Assembly (NCBI RefSeq): GCF_020991275.1
Contig: NZ_JAJLQY010000013.1
Span: 1 to 64,000, forward strand
Direction of reading: 5' to 3'
DNA length: 64,000 nucleotides
From: Actinocorallia sp. API 0066
GTDB taxonomy: Bacteria > Actinomycetota > Actinomycetes > Streptosporangiales > Streptosporangiaceae
Part shown: piece after piece, positions 50,340 to 59,869 of the stretch
Numbering within the stretch: position 1 is the first letter of the stretch
Layout: each line of letters opens with the position of its first letter
Made by a program: the position numbers and the translations under genes
The notes under the pieces: model-generated
Told to the model about the DNA's origin: nothing
What the model saw: the letters and a program-made list of their open reading frames with translations, nothing else
Database searches by the model: none

Positions 50340-51716
50340 TCAGAGCCTGGCCGTCGTGGCCCGGACGGTGATCGGCTCGGCGAGGCGCTGCTCGTCGCAG
50401 ACGCGCTGCATCCGCTCGATCGTCTCGGCCAGGCCGGGGCCGAGCCTCCGGCCTGGCGTGAACGTCGCCGGTAGGTGCTTCATCCCGTTGATGACGCCGG
50501 TGGTGTCGTAGTGCACGGCCCCGCCGGGGGCGCACACGTAGTCCGGCAGCCGGTCCATGACGGCGGTGACCATGGTCTTGAAGACCGACCGCGCCACGTT
50601 CGACCCGATGCACCGGTGGATGCCGAGGCCGAAGCTGGCGTGCCGGTTGCCCTTCCGGTCGAGCTGGACGTGGTGCGGGTCGGCGAAGACCTTCGCGTCA
50701 CGGTTGGCCATCGCCCACGACAGCCACAGCCGGTCGCCCTCCTTGAACTCCGTGCCGTTGATGACGCAGTCCTGGGAGACGGTGCGGCCGTCGCCGACGG
50801 CGGGGGTGAAGAACCGCAGGAACTCCTCGGTGGCGCTGTCCAGGAGGGTGTCCCGCTCCCGGCTGAGCCGCTCCCGCTCGGCGGGGTTCTCCGACAGCCA
50901 CTCCAGCGAGTGGGCGGTCAGCGCCGTGGTGGTGTCGAAGCCGCCGCCGATGAGCAGCATGACGACGCCGAAGACCTCCATCTCGTCCGGCCTGCGGCCG
51001 TCGATCTCGACGTTGAGCAGCTCGTTGATGAGCCCCGGCCGCGGGTCCGCCCGGACCGCCAGCATGTTCCGCATCAGGTGCTGGCCCATCACCATCTGGA
51101 GTTCCCGCATCCTGTCGTACTCCGGCGTGCCGGGCGGGGTGTAGACGGCCGCGTGCGTGGGCTCGCAGTAGACCGTCCAGTCCTTCAGCGGCAGGCCGAG
51201 CATCGCCAGGGTGAACACCGCCGGGACGATGTTGGCGAGGTCGTCGACGAAGTCGATCCGTCCTGATTCGATCACCTCGTCCAGGCAGGCCCGGGTGATC
51301 TCCTCGATGACCGGCTTCCACCGGGCGACGGCGGCGGGCGACAGGTACGGGTTCAGCGCCTGCCGGTAGTACCGCTGGTCGGGCGGGTCCATCTCCAGGA
51401 AGCCGCCGCGCTGCCGCTTCCCGCCCGCCGAGGCGGAGGCGGGCGGGATGCTGATCCCGACGTACCCGTTCCGCACGCCGTCGACGTCGTTGTCGTTCGA
51501 CAGGACGTCGGCGCGCCTGGCGATGTCGAACAGCTCGTTGTTGCCGCTGGCGAACCAGTACCCGCCGTGCGTGTCGTTCCAGGCGACCGGGCACTTAGCG
51601 TGGAACTCGGTCGCGAGCTCCGCGAACTCCAGCCGGTAGCGGGGGCTGTGCCGGTCGAGGCTGATGACGTGCTTCTTGCGCTCCGCGTCCGCGGTAGGCG
51701 CCTGTTCAGTGCTCAC
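50340..51716 (-). CDS. Cytochrome P450
   Basis: This 458-aa P450 has the heme Cys in FGLGIHRCIGSNVAR, the ExxR in EEFLRFF and the oxygen-binding I-helix GGGFDTTTAL. It has no membrane anchor, as usual for bacterial class I P450s, and should hydroxylate a hydrophobic substrate using electrons from the adjacent ferredoxins. Its upstream partner is a [3Fe-4S] ferredoxin gene 37 bases away. The GTG at 51716 follows AGGAGAAGA. The rest of the operon suggests that it opens oxidation of a terpenoid, sterol or branched compound. Confidence 0.95.
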   Translation of the reverse strand: MSTEQAPTADAERKKHVISLDRHSPRYRLEFAELATEFHAKCPVAWNDTHGGYWFASGNNELFDIARRADVLSNDNDVDGVRNGYVGISIPPASASAGGKRQRGGFLEMDPPDQRYYRQALNPYLSPAAVARWKPVIEEITRACLDEVIESGRIDFVDDLANIVPAVFTLAMLGLPLKDWTVYCEPTHAAVYTPPGTPEYDRMRELQMVMGQHLMRNMLAVRADPRPGLINELLNVEIDGRRPDEMEVFGVVMLLIGGGFDTTTALTAHSLEWLSENPAERERLSRERDTLLDSATEEFLRFFTPAVGDGRTVSQDCVINGTEFKEGDRLWLSWAMANRDAKVFADPHHVQLDRKGNRHASFGLGIHRCIGSNVARSVFKTMVTAVMDRLPDYVCAPGGAVHYDTTGVINGMKHLPATFTPGRRLGPGLAETIERMQRVCDEQRLAEPITVRATTARL

Positions 51717-51753
51717 TCTTCTCCTACGCGTGCTGCTTGTGGGCGGCCCGGCG

Positions 51754-51945
51754 TCAGAACAGGACGACCGCCTGCTCGGGACAGGACCGGGCGGCCTCCT
51801 TGGCCTGCGGCTCCAGGTCGGCGGGGACGTCCTCACCGAGGGCGTAGGCGTGGCCGTCCTCGTCGCGCAGGGCGAAGAGGTCGGGCGCGTTCATGGCGCA
51901 CAGGGTGTGGCCCTGGCAGAGCTGCGGGTCGACGCGAACCTTCAC
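51754..51945 (-). CDS. [3Fe-4S] ferredoxin, P450 partner
   Basis: This 63-aa protein has Cys10, Cys16 and Cys55 in QLCQGHTLC and ARSCPEQ, the three-cysteine pattern of P450-associated [3Fe-4S] ferredoxins in actinobacteria. It is 37 bases upstream of the P450 gene in the same direction and should reduce it. Confidence 0.95.
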   Translation of the reverse strand: MKVRVDPQLCQGHTLCAMNAPDLFALRDEDGHAYALGEDVPADLEPQAKEAARSCPEQAVVLF

Positions 51946-51970
51946 GATGAGCCTCCTGTCGGGTGCCGGG

Positions 51971-52831
51971 TCAGAGGTGGAAGTCGTGGAACTTGAGGTA
52001 GGAGCCGCCGTCCACGCGCAACTGGAGGCCGGTGACGTAGCGGGACTCGTCCGAGGCCAGGTAGACGACGGCGTTGCTGACGTCGCCGGGCTCGATGAAC
52101 GGGATCGGCATGGCCTGCTGGGCGGGGAAGGCCAGCAGCGCGTCCTCGCGGGTCGGGTTCTCCAGGTCGGGCCGGAACGCCCGGTACATCGGCTCGCTGT
52201 TGAGCATGTCGGTGTTGCAGTTCGTCGGGTGCACGGCGTTCGCGCGGATCATCCGGGGCGCGAGGTTCCTGGCCATCTCGTGGATGAACTCCGACAGCGC
52301 CCGCTTCGCGTAGGAGTAGCCCGCGCCGCCCGGGTTGGCGCCCGGCTGCGCGACCTGCTGGCCGACCATGAACGCGGCGGCCGAGCCCGTCGCGATGACG
52401 GACGCGCCGTCGGGCAGGTGCGGCAGCGCGGCGTGCACGGCGTTGACGACGCCGAGCAAGTTGGTGTCCACGACGTCGGTCCACGCCTGGAGCTTGGGCT
52501 CGCCGCCCAGCGGCATGATCCCGGCCTGGGCGACGACCACGTCGAGCCCGCCGAGCGTCGCCACGCCCTGGCCGAGCGCGTCCACGAGCTGGGAGCGCTC
52601 GCGCACGTCGGCCTCCAGCGCGACGATCCGGCGGCCGTGCGCCTCGACGAGCCGGACGGTCTCCTTGAGGTCCTCGGCGGTCGCGAGGGGGTAGTCGTTA
52701 GTCGCGACGTCGCGGCACAGGTCGACCGCGATGATGTCGGCGCCCTCCTCCGCGAGGCGGACCGCGTGGCTGCGGCCCTGCCCGCGCGCGGCTCCGGTGA
52801 TGAAGGCGACCTTGCCCTCTACTCGGCCCAT
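51971..52831 (-). CDS. Mycofactocin-coupled SDR dehydrogenase
   Basis: This 286-aa short-chain dehydrogenase has TGAARGQGRSHAVRLAEEGAD and the YxxxK active site in YSYAK, with the insertion (DVATNDYPLATAEDLKET in part, residues ~38-58) that defines the mycofactocin-coupled subgroup. Such enzymes hold NAD(H) tightly and pass electrons to mycofactocin. No mft genes are in this window. In the operon it probably oxidises the alcohol made by the P450. The ATG at 52831 is used because earlier in-frame starts have poor context. It lies 25 bases before the ferredoxin gene. Confidence 0.9.
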   Translation of the reverse strand: MGRVEGKVAFITGAARGQGRSHAVRLAEEGADIIAVDLCRDVATNDYPLATAEDLKETVRLVEAHGRRIVALEADVRERSQLVDALGQGVATLGGLDVVVAQAGIMPLGGEPKLQAWTDVVDTNLLGVVNAVHAALPHLPDGASVIATGSAAAFMVGQQVAQPGANPGGAGYSYAKRALSEFIHEMARNLAPRMIRANAVHPTNCNTDMLNSEPMYRAFRPDLENPTREDALLAFPAQQAMPIPFIEPGDVSNAVVYLASDESRYVTGLQLRVDGGSYLKFHDFHL

Positions 52832-52874
52832 GGTGGTACCTCTCTTCTTCCTGGGTGGGGTGGTGCGGCCGGGG

Positions 52875-54341
52875 TCAGCCCACGGCCGGGGGGAAGGCGA
52901 TCGTCTTGACCTCAAGGAAGTCCTCAAGGCCCTCGGTGCCCCATTCGCGGCCTATCCCGCTCTGCTTGTAGCCGCCGAAGGGCGACTCGACGTCGAACCA
53001 CATCGCGCCGTTGACGCCGACGGTCCCGGTGCGGAACCGGCGGGCGACGGACATCGCGCGGTCCACGTCGGCGCCGTAGACGGCGGCGGACAGGCCGTAG
53101 GGGGTGTCGTCGGCGATCCGGACCGCGTCCTCCTCGTCGTCGTAGGGCAGCACGACGAGGGCGGGGCCGAAGATCTCCTCCTGGGCGACGGACGCCTTGG
53201 GGTCGACGTCCGTGATGAGGGTCGGCTCCACGTAGTACCCGCGCGAGAACCTCTCGGTGGGCTTGCCTCCGAACACGATCCTTCCGTCGCGTCCGGCGGA
53301 CTCGTAGTAGCGCAGGATGCTGTCCCGCTGCCGCGCGTTGATGACGGGGCCCATGAGGTTGGCCGGGTCGGTGGGGTCGCCCCAGGGGATGCGCTCCATG
53401 GTGCCCTTGGCGTAGGCGAGCGCCTCGTCCAGGCGGGTGCGTGGCACGAGCATCCGGGTGAGCTGGGTGCAGCCCTGCCCCGCGTGCGCGCAGATCGAGC
53501 CCGCCAGCATGGGGATCGCCGCCATGAAGTCGGCGTCCTCCAGCAGCACGGCGGCGGACTTGCCGCCCAGCTCCAGGGTGACGCGCTTGATGGTGTCGGC
53601 GGCTGCGGCCATCACCTTGCGGCCGGTCAGGGTGGAGCCGGTGAGCGTCACGCCGTCCACGTCGGGGTGTGCGGTGAGCAGCCCGGCGATCCGGTTGTCG
53701 GAGGTGGTGACGACGTTGAGCACCCCGGCCGGGAGGTCGGTGTGCGCGGCGGCGATCTCGCCGAGCGCGAGCGCGCTCCACGGCGAGTCGGGCGCGGGCT
53801 TGAGGACGACGGTGCAGCCCGCCGCGAGGGCGGCGCCGACCTTGCAGATGTTCAGGTAGAACGGGTAGTTCCACGGGGTGATCGCGGCGATGACCCCGGC
53901 CGCCTCGCGCCGCACGACGCGTTCGGTGGGCGCGCCGCCGATCGTCTTGGTCGGCAGCCTGCGTTCGAACTCGTACGTCTCCAGCAGGCCGATGTAGTGG
54001 TCGAGGTAGCCGATGGCGTCCTCCAGCGCGACGCCGCCCGTCAGCCGGACCGGTGTGCCGGTCTCGGCGACGAGGCCCGCCCGCAGCTCCTCGACGTTGG
54101 CGCGCAGCGCGTCCCGGAGCTGGACGAGGCAGCGGCGGCGCAGCTCGGTGTTGGTGGACCAGTCGGTGGTGTCGAAGGCGCGGCGGGCGGCGCCGATGGC
54201 GCGTTCGACGTCGGTGGCGTCGGCCTCGGGGGCGGCGCCGACGACCTCCTCGGTGGCCGGGTTGACGTTGTCGAAGGCGCCGCCGCGTCCGGCGGAGACG
54301 AGGTCGCCGCCGATGAGCATGCGCTCGCCGAGTCTGTTCAC
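52875..54341 (-). CDS. NAD(P)-dependent aldehyde dehydrogenase 2
   Basis: This 488-aa protein has LTGSTLTGRKVMAAA, catalytic Glu in LELGGKSA and Cys in HAGQGCTQLTR, and is full length. It would oxidise an aldehyde from the P450/SDR steps. Its GTG start overlaps the stop of the preceding 3-hydroxyisobutyrate-like dehydrogenase gene (GTGA). It is distinct from the aldehyde dehydrogenase at 46775 and may act at another chain length. Confidence 0.95.
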   Translation of the reverse strand: MNRLGERMLIGGDLVSAGRGGAFDNVNPATEEVVGAAPEADATDVERAIGAARRAFDTTDWSTNTELRRRCLVQLRDALRANVEELRAGLVAETGTPVRLTGGVALEDAIGYLDHYIGLLETYEFERRLPTKTIGGAPTERVVRREAAGVIAAITPWNYPFYLNICKVGAALAAGCTVVLKPAPDSPWSALALGEIAAAHTDLPAGVLNVVTTSDNRIAGLLTAHPDVDGVTLTGSTLTGRKVMAAAADTIKRVTLELGGKSAAVLLEDADFMAAIPMLAGSICAHAGQGCTQLTRMLVPRTRLDEALAYAKGTMERIPWGDPTDPANLMGPVINARQRDSILRYYESAGRDGRIVFGGKPTERFSRGYYVEPTLITDVDPKASVAQEEIFGPALVVLPYDDEEDAVRIADDTPYGLSAAVYGADVDRAMSVARRFRTGTVGVNGAMWFDVESPFGGYKQSGIGREWGTEGLEDFLEVKTIAFPPAVG

Positions 54342-55186
54342 TGCGGGCTCCCGGGGTTCAGGTGGGGTGGGGTGGGGGCGCGGTCCGGCCAGAGCAGGTG
54401 CGCGAGGACGTCGTGGGCGGCGGTCAGCGCGCCCAGGTCGGCGCCGAGGTCGGCGGCGGTCTCCCGGACGACGGTGAGGTCCTTGCCGAGGAACTCCGCG
54501 ACGGCGGAGGCGAACCCGGCGACGGAGCCGCGTCCGGCGATCCCGGCCAGGGCCCGGCTGCCGCCGCTGCCGTGCTCCAGCGCGGTGAGCAGCGCCGTCT
54601 CGGAGACGCCGAGCCGTCGCGCGACGGCGACGGCCTGGCCGACGACGCCGATGTTGGCGGCGAACACCGCGTTGTTGAGGAGCTTGATCCGCTGGCCGTC
54701 GCCGAGTCCGCCGAGGTGGAGGATCGGGTCGCCGTACGCGGCGAGGAACGGCCTGACCCGCTCGACGTGCTCGTCCGCGCCGCCGACGAGCAGGGTGATC
54801 CGGCCCGCCGCGACGTCGTGCGGACCGCCGCTGATCGCGGCGTCCACGACCGCGATGCCGCGTTTGCGGGCGTAGCTCCCGAGCAGTTCGACGGTGCGGG
54901 GGCTGCACGTGGTGTGCACGACGAGAGCGGAGCCCTCGGCCATGGTGTCGAGGAGGCCGCCGTCCAGGCAGGCCGCCCGCACCTGCGCGTCGGTGTGCAC
55001 GCAGATCCCGACGATCGCGGCGGGCGCGAGGTCGGCGACGTCGGCGGTGGTCCGCGCGCCCGCTTCGGCCAGTTCGGCGCGGGCCGCCTCGGATGCCTCC
55101 AGGACGGTCACCTCGTGCCCGGCGGCGAGCAGCCGCCGGACCATCTGGCCGCCCATCCGTCCGGCGCCCACGAACCCGAGCCTCAT
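54338..55186 (-). CDS. 3-Hydroxyisobutyrate dehydrogenase-like oxidoreductase 2
   Basis: This 282-aa protein has an N-terminal FVGAGRMGGQMVRRL dinucleotide motif, a substrate segment DAAISGGPHDVAAGR and the catalytic Lys in GDGQRIKLLNNAV. That is the beta-hydroxyacid dehydrogenase family. Its start overlaps the stop of a paralog directly upstream (ATGA). The two have diverged considerably, so they may act on different hydroxy acids or form a heterodimer. Confidence 0.88.
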   Translation of the reverse strand: MRLGFVGAGRMGGQMVRRLLAAGHEVTVLEASEAARAELAEAGARTTADVADLAPAAIVGICVHTDAQVRAACLDGGLLDTMAEGSALVVHTTCSPRTVELLGSYARKRGIAVVDAAISGGPHDVAAGRITLLVGGADEHVERVRPFLAAYGDPILHLGGLGDGQRIKLLNNAVFAANIGVVGQAVAVARRLGVSETALLTALEHGSGGSRALAGIAGRGSVAGFASAVAEFLGKDLTVVRETAADLGADLGALTAAHDVLAHLLWPDRAPTPPHLNPGSPQ

Positions 55187-56016
55187 CGGGCGCACCCCAT
55201 CGAGGCGAGGGCCGCGTCGGCGGCGTCGAAGACCGATCCGGCCTCGGCGCCCGTGGCTTCGGCCAGCTCGGCGGCGATGCGGACGTCCTTGCGGAGCAGC
55301 GGGCCCGCCTTGTCGCCCATCGGGCCGAGCACAAAGCCGGACCTGCCCATCATGCCGGTGGCGAAGCTGGAGCCCGAGCCGCGCGCCAGCACGACGGCGA
55401 GCTGTTCCGGATCGACGCCCAGGTCGCGGGCCAGGGCGAACGCGCTTTCGGCGACGCCCAGGTTGGCGGCCAGAAGCAGGTTGTTGATGAGCTTGGCGCG
55501 CTGTCCCGCGCCGACAGGCCCGAGGTGCACGGGCTCGCCGTAGGCGGCGAACACGGGGCGGCAGCGTTCGGCCGTCGCGGTGTCGCCACCGACCAGGACG
55601 AGCAGGGTGCCCTGCTCGGCGGCCGGTCCGCCGCCGCTCACCGGGGCGTCCACGAGACGCACGCCGCGCTCGGCCGCGCGGGCTGCCAGGGACGCGCAGG
55701 TGTCGGGGTGGACCGTGCTGTGCACGGCGATCACCGAGCCGGGCCGCATGCCCTCCAGGAGGCCCTGAGGGCCGGAGACGACCTCTTCGACGCCCGCGTC
55801 GTCCAGGACGCACACGCAGGCCAGGTCGCTGGCCGCGCCGAGTTCGGCGGGCGCGGACGCGAGCGCGGCGGACGTCCCGGCGAAGGGGTCGAGGGTGGCG
55901 GGGCGGCGGGCCCACAGGGTGGTGCGGAACCCGGCGTCGATGATCCGGCGGGCCATCGGCGCGCCCTGGCTGCCCAGGCCGATGAAGCCCACTTTTCCGA
56001 TCGGGGCGGTGCTCAT
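55183..56016 (-). CDS. 3-Hydroxyisobutyrate dehydrogenase-like oxidoreductase 1
   Basis: This 277-aa protein has FIGLGSQGAPMARRI near the start, DAPVSGGGPAAEQGT and the catalytic Lys in GAGQRAKLINNL, all typical of the beta-hydroxyacid dehydrogenase family. It follows the CoA-transferase gene with ATGA overlap and is followed by a paralog in the same way. The likely reaction is oxidation of a 3-hydroxy acid with NAD(P). In this block it could handle a short branched acid released from the main substrate. Confidence 0.88.
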   Translation of the reverse strand: MSTAPIGKVGFIGLGSQGAPMARRIIDAGFRTTLWARRPATLDPFAGTSAALASAPAELGAASDLACVCVLDDAGVEEVVSGPQGLLEGMRPGSVIAVHSTVHPDTCASLAARAAERGVRLVDAPVSGGGPAAEQGTLLVLVGGDTATAERCRPVFAAYGEPVHLGPVGAGQRAKLINNLLLAANLGVAESAFALARDLGVDPEQLAVVLARGSGSSFATGMMGRSGFVLGPMGDKAGPLLRKDVRIAAELAEATGAEAGSVFDAADAALASMGCAR

Positions 56017-57245
56017 GTGACGGCACCCGCGATCTTCAGGTTGATCAGTTCCTCATCGGTGACGCCCAGCTCGCGGAGGATCTCGTCGGTGTGCTCGGCG
56101 AACTGCGGGGCCCGCTTCAGCGTGATCGGCTCACGGTCGAACTGGACGGGGCTGGCAACGAGCTTGCGGAGCCTGCCTTCGGCGTCCACCACGTCGGCGA
56201 TCTGGCCGACCGCGTGCAGCGCCGGGTCGTTGCCGACCTCGTGGTTGTTCTGGACGACCGACCACTGGCCTTCCATCTCGGCGAACGCCTTGACCCACGC
56301 GTCCTTGGACCGCCGCCCGATGATCTCCTTGATGATCTCGACGGCCTCGGCGGAGTTGGCGGTGAGCTTCTGCGCCGTGTCGAACCGCTCGTCCGTGGCC
56401 AGCTCGGGGTGGCCGACCTTCTCGCAGAAGTCGGCCCAGTAGCGGCCCGGCTGGAGCATGATCAGGCTGAGCCAGCGGCCGTCGGCGGTCAGGTAGTTGT
56501 TGGACAGCGGGTTGGGCACCGCCTGCGCCTGGCGCGGGTCGTACTTGGGCAGCGGCTTCCCGGCCAGCAGCGCCATGTTGACGTTGAGCTGGTTGGCCCA
56601 GGCGCCGACGCCGAGCAGCGAGATGTCCACGGTCGGCGCGCCCTGGCCACGGCCCCTGGCGAACAGCGCGGCGGCGATGCCGCCCGCGATCGTCATGCCG
56701 CCGATGTTGTCGCCGAACGCGCCGCCGGGCTGGGAGATCACCCTGTCGTAGCCGGGCGGGGTGGAGCTGTCGGCGTTGCCCGCGCGGGCCCAGAAGGCGG
56801 TGCCGTCGTAGCCGCCGCTGTCGGCCTCCGGGCCGCTGTGCGCGAAGCTGGTGCCGGACGCGTAGACGATCTCGGGGTTGATCGCGCGCACGTCGTCGAT
56901 GTCGATGCCGAGCCTGATCCTGGCGTTCGGCAGGAAGTTGGTGAGGAAGACGTCGGCGGAGCGGATCAGCTCCGCCAGGATCGCCTTCGCCTCGGGCTTC
57001 TCCAGGGCGAGGCCGAGACTGCGCTTGCCGCGGTTCGGCCCGTCCATGATCGGCGCGAAGGTGGAGCTGTCGTCCACGACGCTCTGGCCGAAGACCTTGA
57101 CCAGGCCGCGCTGGGCGTCGCCCTTCTCCGCGTGCTCGATCTTGATGACGTCGGCGCCCCAGTCGGCCAGGACGGCGCCCGCCGACGGCACGAACGTGAA
57201 CTGGGCGACCTCGAGGACGCGGACGCCTTGCATCGGTAGGAACAC
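56013..57245 (-). CDS. CaiB/BaiF-type CoA transferase
   Basis: This class III CoA transferase of about 410 aa shows VLADWGADVIKIEH, GPNRGKRSLGLAL and the catalytic Asp in TVDISLLGVGAWANQ. It moves CoA from one acid to another. It is the first gene of the main minus-strand operon and is followed with ATGA overlap by two 3-hydroxyisobutyrate-like dehydrogenases. The start is uncertain: GTG at 57245 (with GAGG upstream), GTG at 57269 or ATG at 57233. Confidence 0.9.
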   Translation of the reverse strand: MFLPMQGVRVLEVAQFTFVPSAGAVLADWGADVIKIEHAEKGDAQRGLVKVFGQSVVDDSSTFAPIMDGPNRGKRSLGLALEKPEAKAILAELIRSADVFLTNFLPNARIRLGIDIDDVRAINPEIVYASGTSFAHSGPEADSGGYDGTAFWARAGNADSSTPPGYDRVISQPGGAFGDNIGGMTIAGGIAAALFARGRGQGAPTVDISLLGVGAWANQLNVNMALLAGKPLPKYDPRQAQAVPNPLSNNYLTADGRWLSLIMLQPGRYWADFCEKVGHPELATDERFDTAQKLTANSAEAVEIIKEIIGRRSKDAWVKAFAEMEGQWSVVQNNHEVGNDPALHAVGQIADVVDAEGRLRKLVASPVQFDREPITLKRAPQFAEHTDEILRELGVTDEELINLKIAGAVT

Positions 57246-57340
57246 AGGAAGAGACCTCGGCTTCCCCACGCCGGTGGGGGCCCGGCGCGGACTGCGGAAT
57301 CGGAGTGGAGGGGCGGACGCTGGTGCGTTCGGCGCCCCTC

Positions 57341-57430
57341 AGTTCGATAGAACCATATACATCGAACTATTTAGTGAGCAAGACCTCATTGACGTTGTCT
57401 TGCCGGATATTTCGAAGACAGTCGAACTGT
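57341..57430 (-). promoter_or_regulatory. Operon promoter with overlapping inverted repeats
   Basis: On the minus strand TTGCTC (57376-57381) and TATATG (57354-57359), 16 bases apart, form a likely promoter for the CoA-transferase operon. A perfect inverted repeat AGTTCGAT-N12-ATCGAACT (57341-57368) covers the -10. A second palindrome ACAGT-CGA-ACTGT (57418-57430) lies upstream. The stretch is clearly AT-richer than its surroundings. The remaining 57246-57505 holds no gene. Confidence 0.6.
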
Positions 57431-57505
57431 TGGAACGCGCACACCCGCCCGGGGCGTCGGCGGGACGCCCTGGACGGGTGTGCGGGAGCTCGCGCGGGCG
57501 AGCGG

Positions 57506-58273
57506 TCAGACGTTGAAGCGGACGGCGCCGTCGACGCGGATCACCTCGCCGTTCAGGTAGTCGTTGTCCACGATGTGCAGGGCGAGGCGGGCGTACTCGT
57601 CCACGTGGCCCATCCGCTTCGGGTTGGGCACGCCGGGGCCCCACCTGGCCTGTGCCTCCTCCTCGGCCATCCGGAACGCCGGGGTGAAGAACGTGCCGGG
57701 CGCGATCGTCACGACCCGCACACCGGTCGGCGCGAGGTCGCGGGCGGCGGCGAGGGTCAGGCTGATGACGCCGCCCTTGGCCGCCGCGTAGTCGGTCTGC
57801 CCGACCTGGGACTCGAAGCCCGCGATCGACGCCGTCATGACGACGACGCCGCGCTGGCCGGATTCGAGGGGCTCGTTCCGCGTCATCGCGGCGGCGGCCT
57901 GGCTGAGCACGTTGTAGGTGCCGCCGAGGAAGATGTCCGTGGTCCGCCGGAACACCTCAAGCGGGTAGAACTCGCCGTTCCGGTTCACCATGCGCCGTCC
58001 GGCCGCCGGGCCGCCGTGCACGATGACGACGACCCGCAGCGTGCCCAACTCCTGGGCCGCCCCGACCGCCGCCGCGACGGACTCGGTGCTGGTGACGTCC
58101 GTCGCCAGGAACCGCACGGCGTCGCCCAGATCGGCTTCCAGCGCCTTTCCCTTGTCCTCGGCCAGGTCGGCCACCAGCACCCTCACCCCCTCCCCCACGA
58201 GCCTCCTGACCGTCGCCTCACCGAACCCGCCCGCCCCGCCGACCACCAGCGCCGACGCTCCGTCAAGCCGCAT
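57506..58273 (-). CDS. SDR, 3-hydroxyacyl-CoA dehydrogenase (HSD17B10) type
   Basis: This 255-aa short-chain dehydrogenase has [16 protein letters not shown], catalytic Ser in TASIAGFE, and Tyr/Lys in DYAAAKGG. Its overall sequence resembles type II 3-hydroxyacyl-CoA dehydrogenases of the HSD17B10/2-methyl-3-hydroxybutyryl-CoA kind. It would oxidise a 3-hydroxyacyl-CoA to the 3-ketoacyl-CoA. It is the last of a run with the acyl-CoA ligase and two acyl-CoA dehydrogenases, 84 bases after the ligase. Confidence 0.88.
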   Translation of the reverse strand: MRLDGASALVVGGAGGFGEATVRRLVGEGVRVLVADLAEDKGKALEADLGDAVRFLATDVTSTESVAAAVGAAQELGTLRVVVIVHGGPAAGRRMVNRNGEFYPLEVFRRTTDIFLGGTYNVLSQAAAAMTRNEPLESGQRGVVVMTASIAGFESQVGQTDYAAAKGGVISLTLAAARDLAPTGVRVVTIAPGTFFTPAFRMAEEEAQARWGPGVPNPKRMGHVDEYARLALHIVDNDYLNGEVIRVDGAVRFNV

Positions 58274-58357
58274 CGCTTCCTCCTCTTCCCGGGCTCCCGC
58301 CCGAACCGCGACGCCCTTCCGGCGCCGCCCAGAATCACTCCCCCTGACGGCCCCGGC

Positions 58358-59857
58358 TCAGGTCGGCACAGGGGTGTCGGGGTGGACGAGGGCCACCAGG
58401 TCACGGCGGACGATCTTGCCGGTCGGGTTGGTGGGGAACTCGCGGACGAACTCGACGTAAGCCGGGGTCTTCGAGCCGCGCAGGCGCTCCCTGACCCAGG
58501 CGCGCAGCTCGTCGGCGGCGACCTCCGCGCCGTCCCGGACGATGACGAACGCGGCGATCTGCTGGCCCCACTCCAGGTCGGGCACCCCTGCGACGACCGC
58601 CTCACGCACCGCCGGATGGCCGCTCAGCACGTCCTCGATCTCTGCGGGCGCGATGTTCTCGCCGCCCCTGATGATGGTGTCGTCGGCCCGGCCCCGGACG
58701 TGGAGGTAGCCGTCGGCGTCCAGGTAGCCGCGGTCGCGGGTGGGGAACCAGCCGTCCGCGCCGACCCTGCTGCCCGCCTCCAGGTACTCGCCGGAGACCT
58801 GCGGGCCGCGCACCACGATGTCGCCGACGACGCCGGGCGGGCACGGCTTCCCGTCCTCGTCCCACACCTCGATCTCGACCGAGGGCAGCGCCCGCCCCAC
58901 CGAGCCGAGCCGCGCGCGCACGGCCGGGTCGGTGGAGGCGACGGCCGTCCTGTGGTCGTCGGGCCCGAGGACCGCGATGGACGAGGCCGTCTCGGTGAGC
59001 CCGTAGGCGTTGACGAACCCTGTGCCGGGGAAGAGCGCGAGCGCGTCCTCGACCACTTCCGGGGCCACCTTCGCGCCGCCGTAGGACAGCGAGCGCAGGC
59101 AGGACGGCCCCTGGGCGTCCCGCGCCCGCAGCTCCGCGACGATCCTGGCGAGCATCGTCGGCACCACCATCGCGTGCGTCACCTTCTGTTCCGCCACGGT
59201 GTCCAGCCATCCGTCCGGCGTGAAGCGGTCGAGGTAGACGATCCGCCTTCCGCTGTAGAGGTTGGACAGCGCGTTGGCGACGGCGGCGATGTGGTACGGC
59301 GGCACGCTCACGAGGGTCGCGTCGTCCTCGGGCACCGAGGCGAACTCGACGGAGCCGAACAGATAGGCGGTGAGGTTCTGGTGGCGCAGCACGGCGCTCT
59401 TGGGCGCCGCCGTCGTCCCGCTGGTCATGAGCAGCACCGCGACCGACTCGGGGGCGGCGAACACGGCGGACTCGGCGGTGTGCGCGGGCTCGGGCAGCGC
59501 CAGGAACTCCGCGACGCCCAGCGTGGCCGCGCCCGGCACCCGCTCGGGCGCGTCGGTGACGACGAGCGGCGCGGCCTGGCGCGCCATGACGTCGGCGAGC
59601 TGCTCGGCGCCGAGCCGGTAGTTCACCGGCAGGAACGGCACACCCGCGAGGCTCGCCGCGAAGAGCGCGACGGGGAAGGCGGGCCCGTTCGGGCCGAGGT
59701 AGACGAGCCGGTCAGCGCCCGAGGCCGCGATCCGGGCCGCCCCGGCCCGCGCCCGCGCGCGCAGGGCGGCGCCCGTAAGCCCGGTCTCGGGGTGGCCGAC
59801 GAGGACGCGGTCGGCCAGGCCGTCGGCGACCATGTCGAGGATCAGCGCGAGGTTCAT
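58358..59857 (-). CDS. AMP-forming acyl-CoA synthetase/ligase
   Basis: This 499-aa adenylate-forming enzyme has the P-loop LMTSGTTAAPKSAVL, AYGLTETASS, the hinge DRGYLDADGYLHVRGRADD (in part) and the final catalytic Lys in NPTGKIVRRDL. It activates a carboxylic acid to its CoA ester. Gene order after an acyl-CoA dehydrogenase pair suggests that it supplies the acyl-CoA. Its start is 12 bases after the second dehydrogenase stop. Confidence 0.93.
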   Translation of the reverse strand: MNLALILDMVADGLADRVLVGHPETGLTGAALRARARAGAARIAASGADRLVYLGPNGPAFPVALFAASLAGVPFLPVNYRLGAEQLADVMARQAAPLVVTDAPERVPGAATLGVAEFLALPEPAHTAESAVFAAPESVAVLLMTSGTTAAPKSAVLRHQNLTAYLFGSVEFASVPEDDATLVSVPPYHIAAVANALSNLYSGRRIVYLDRFTPDGWLDTVAEQKVTHAMVVPTMLARIVAELRARDAQGPSCLRSLSYGGAKVAPEVVEDALALFPGTGFVNAYGLTETASSIAVLGPDDHRTAVASTDPAVRARLGSVGRALPSVEIEVWDEDGKPCPPGVVGDIVVRGPQVSGEYLEAGSRVGADGWFPTRDRGYLDADGYLHVRGRADDTIIRGGENIAPAEIEDVLSGHPAVREAVVAGVPDLEWGQQIAAFVIVRDGAEVAADELRAWVRERLRGSKTPAYVEFVREFPTNPTGKIVRRDLVALVHPDTPVPT

Positions 59858-59869
59858 CGGTCGTCTCCC

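Noticed and set aside
44700-57245. Natural-product biosynthesis cluster around the P450
   Set aside because: No synthase, synthetase or cyclase is present, and the enzymes are those of CoA-dependent degradation.
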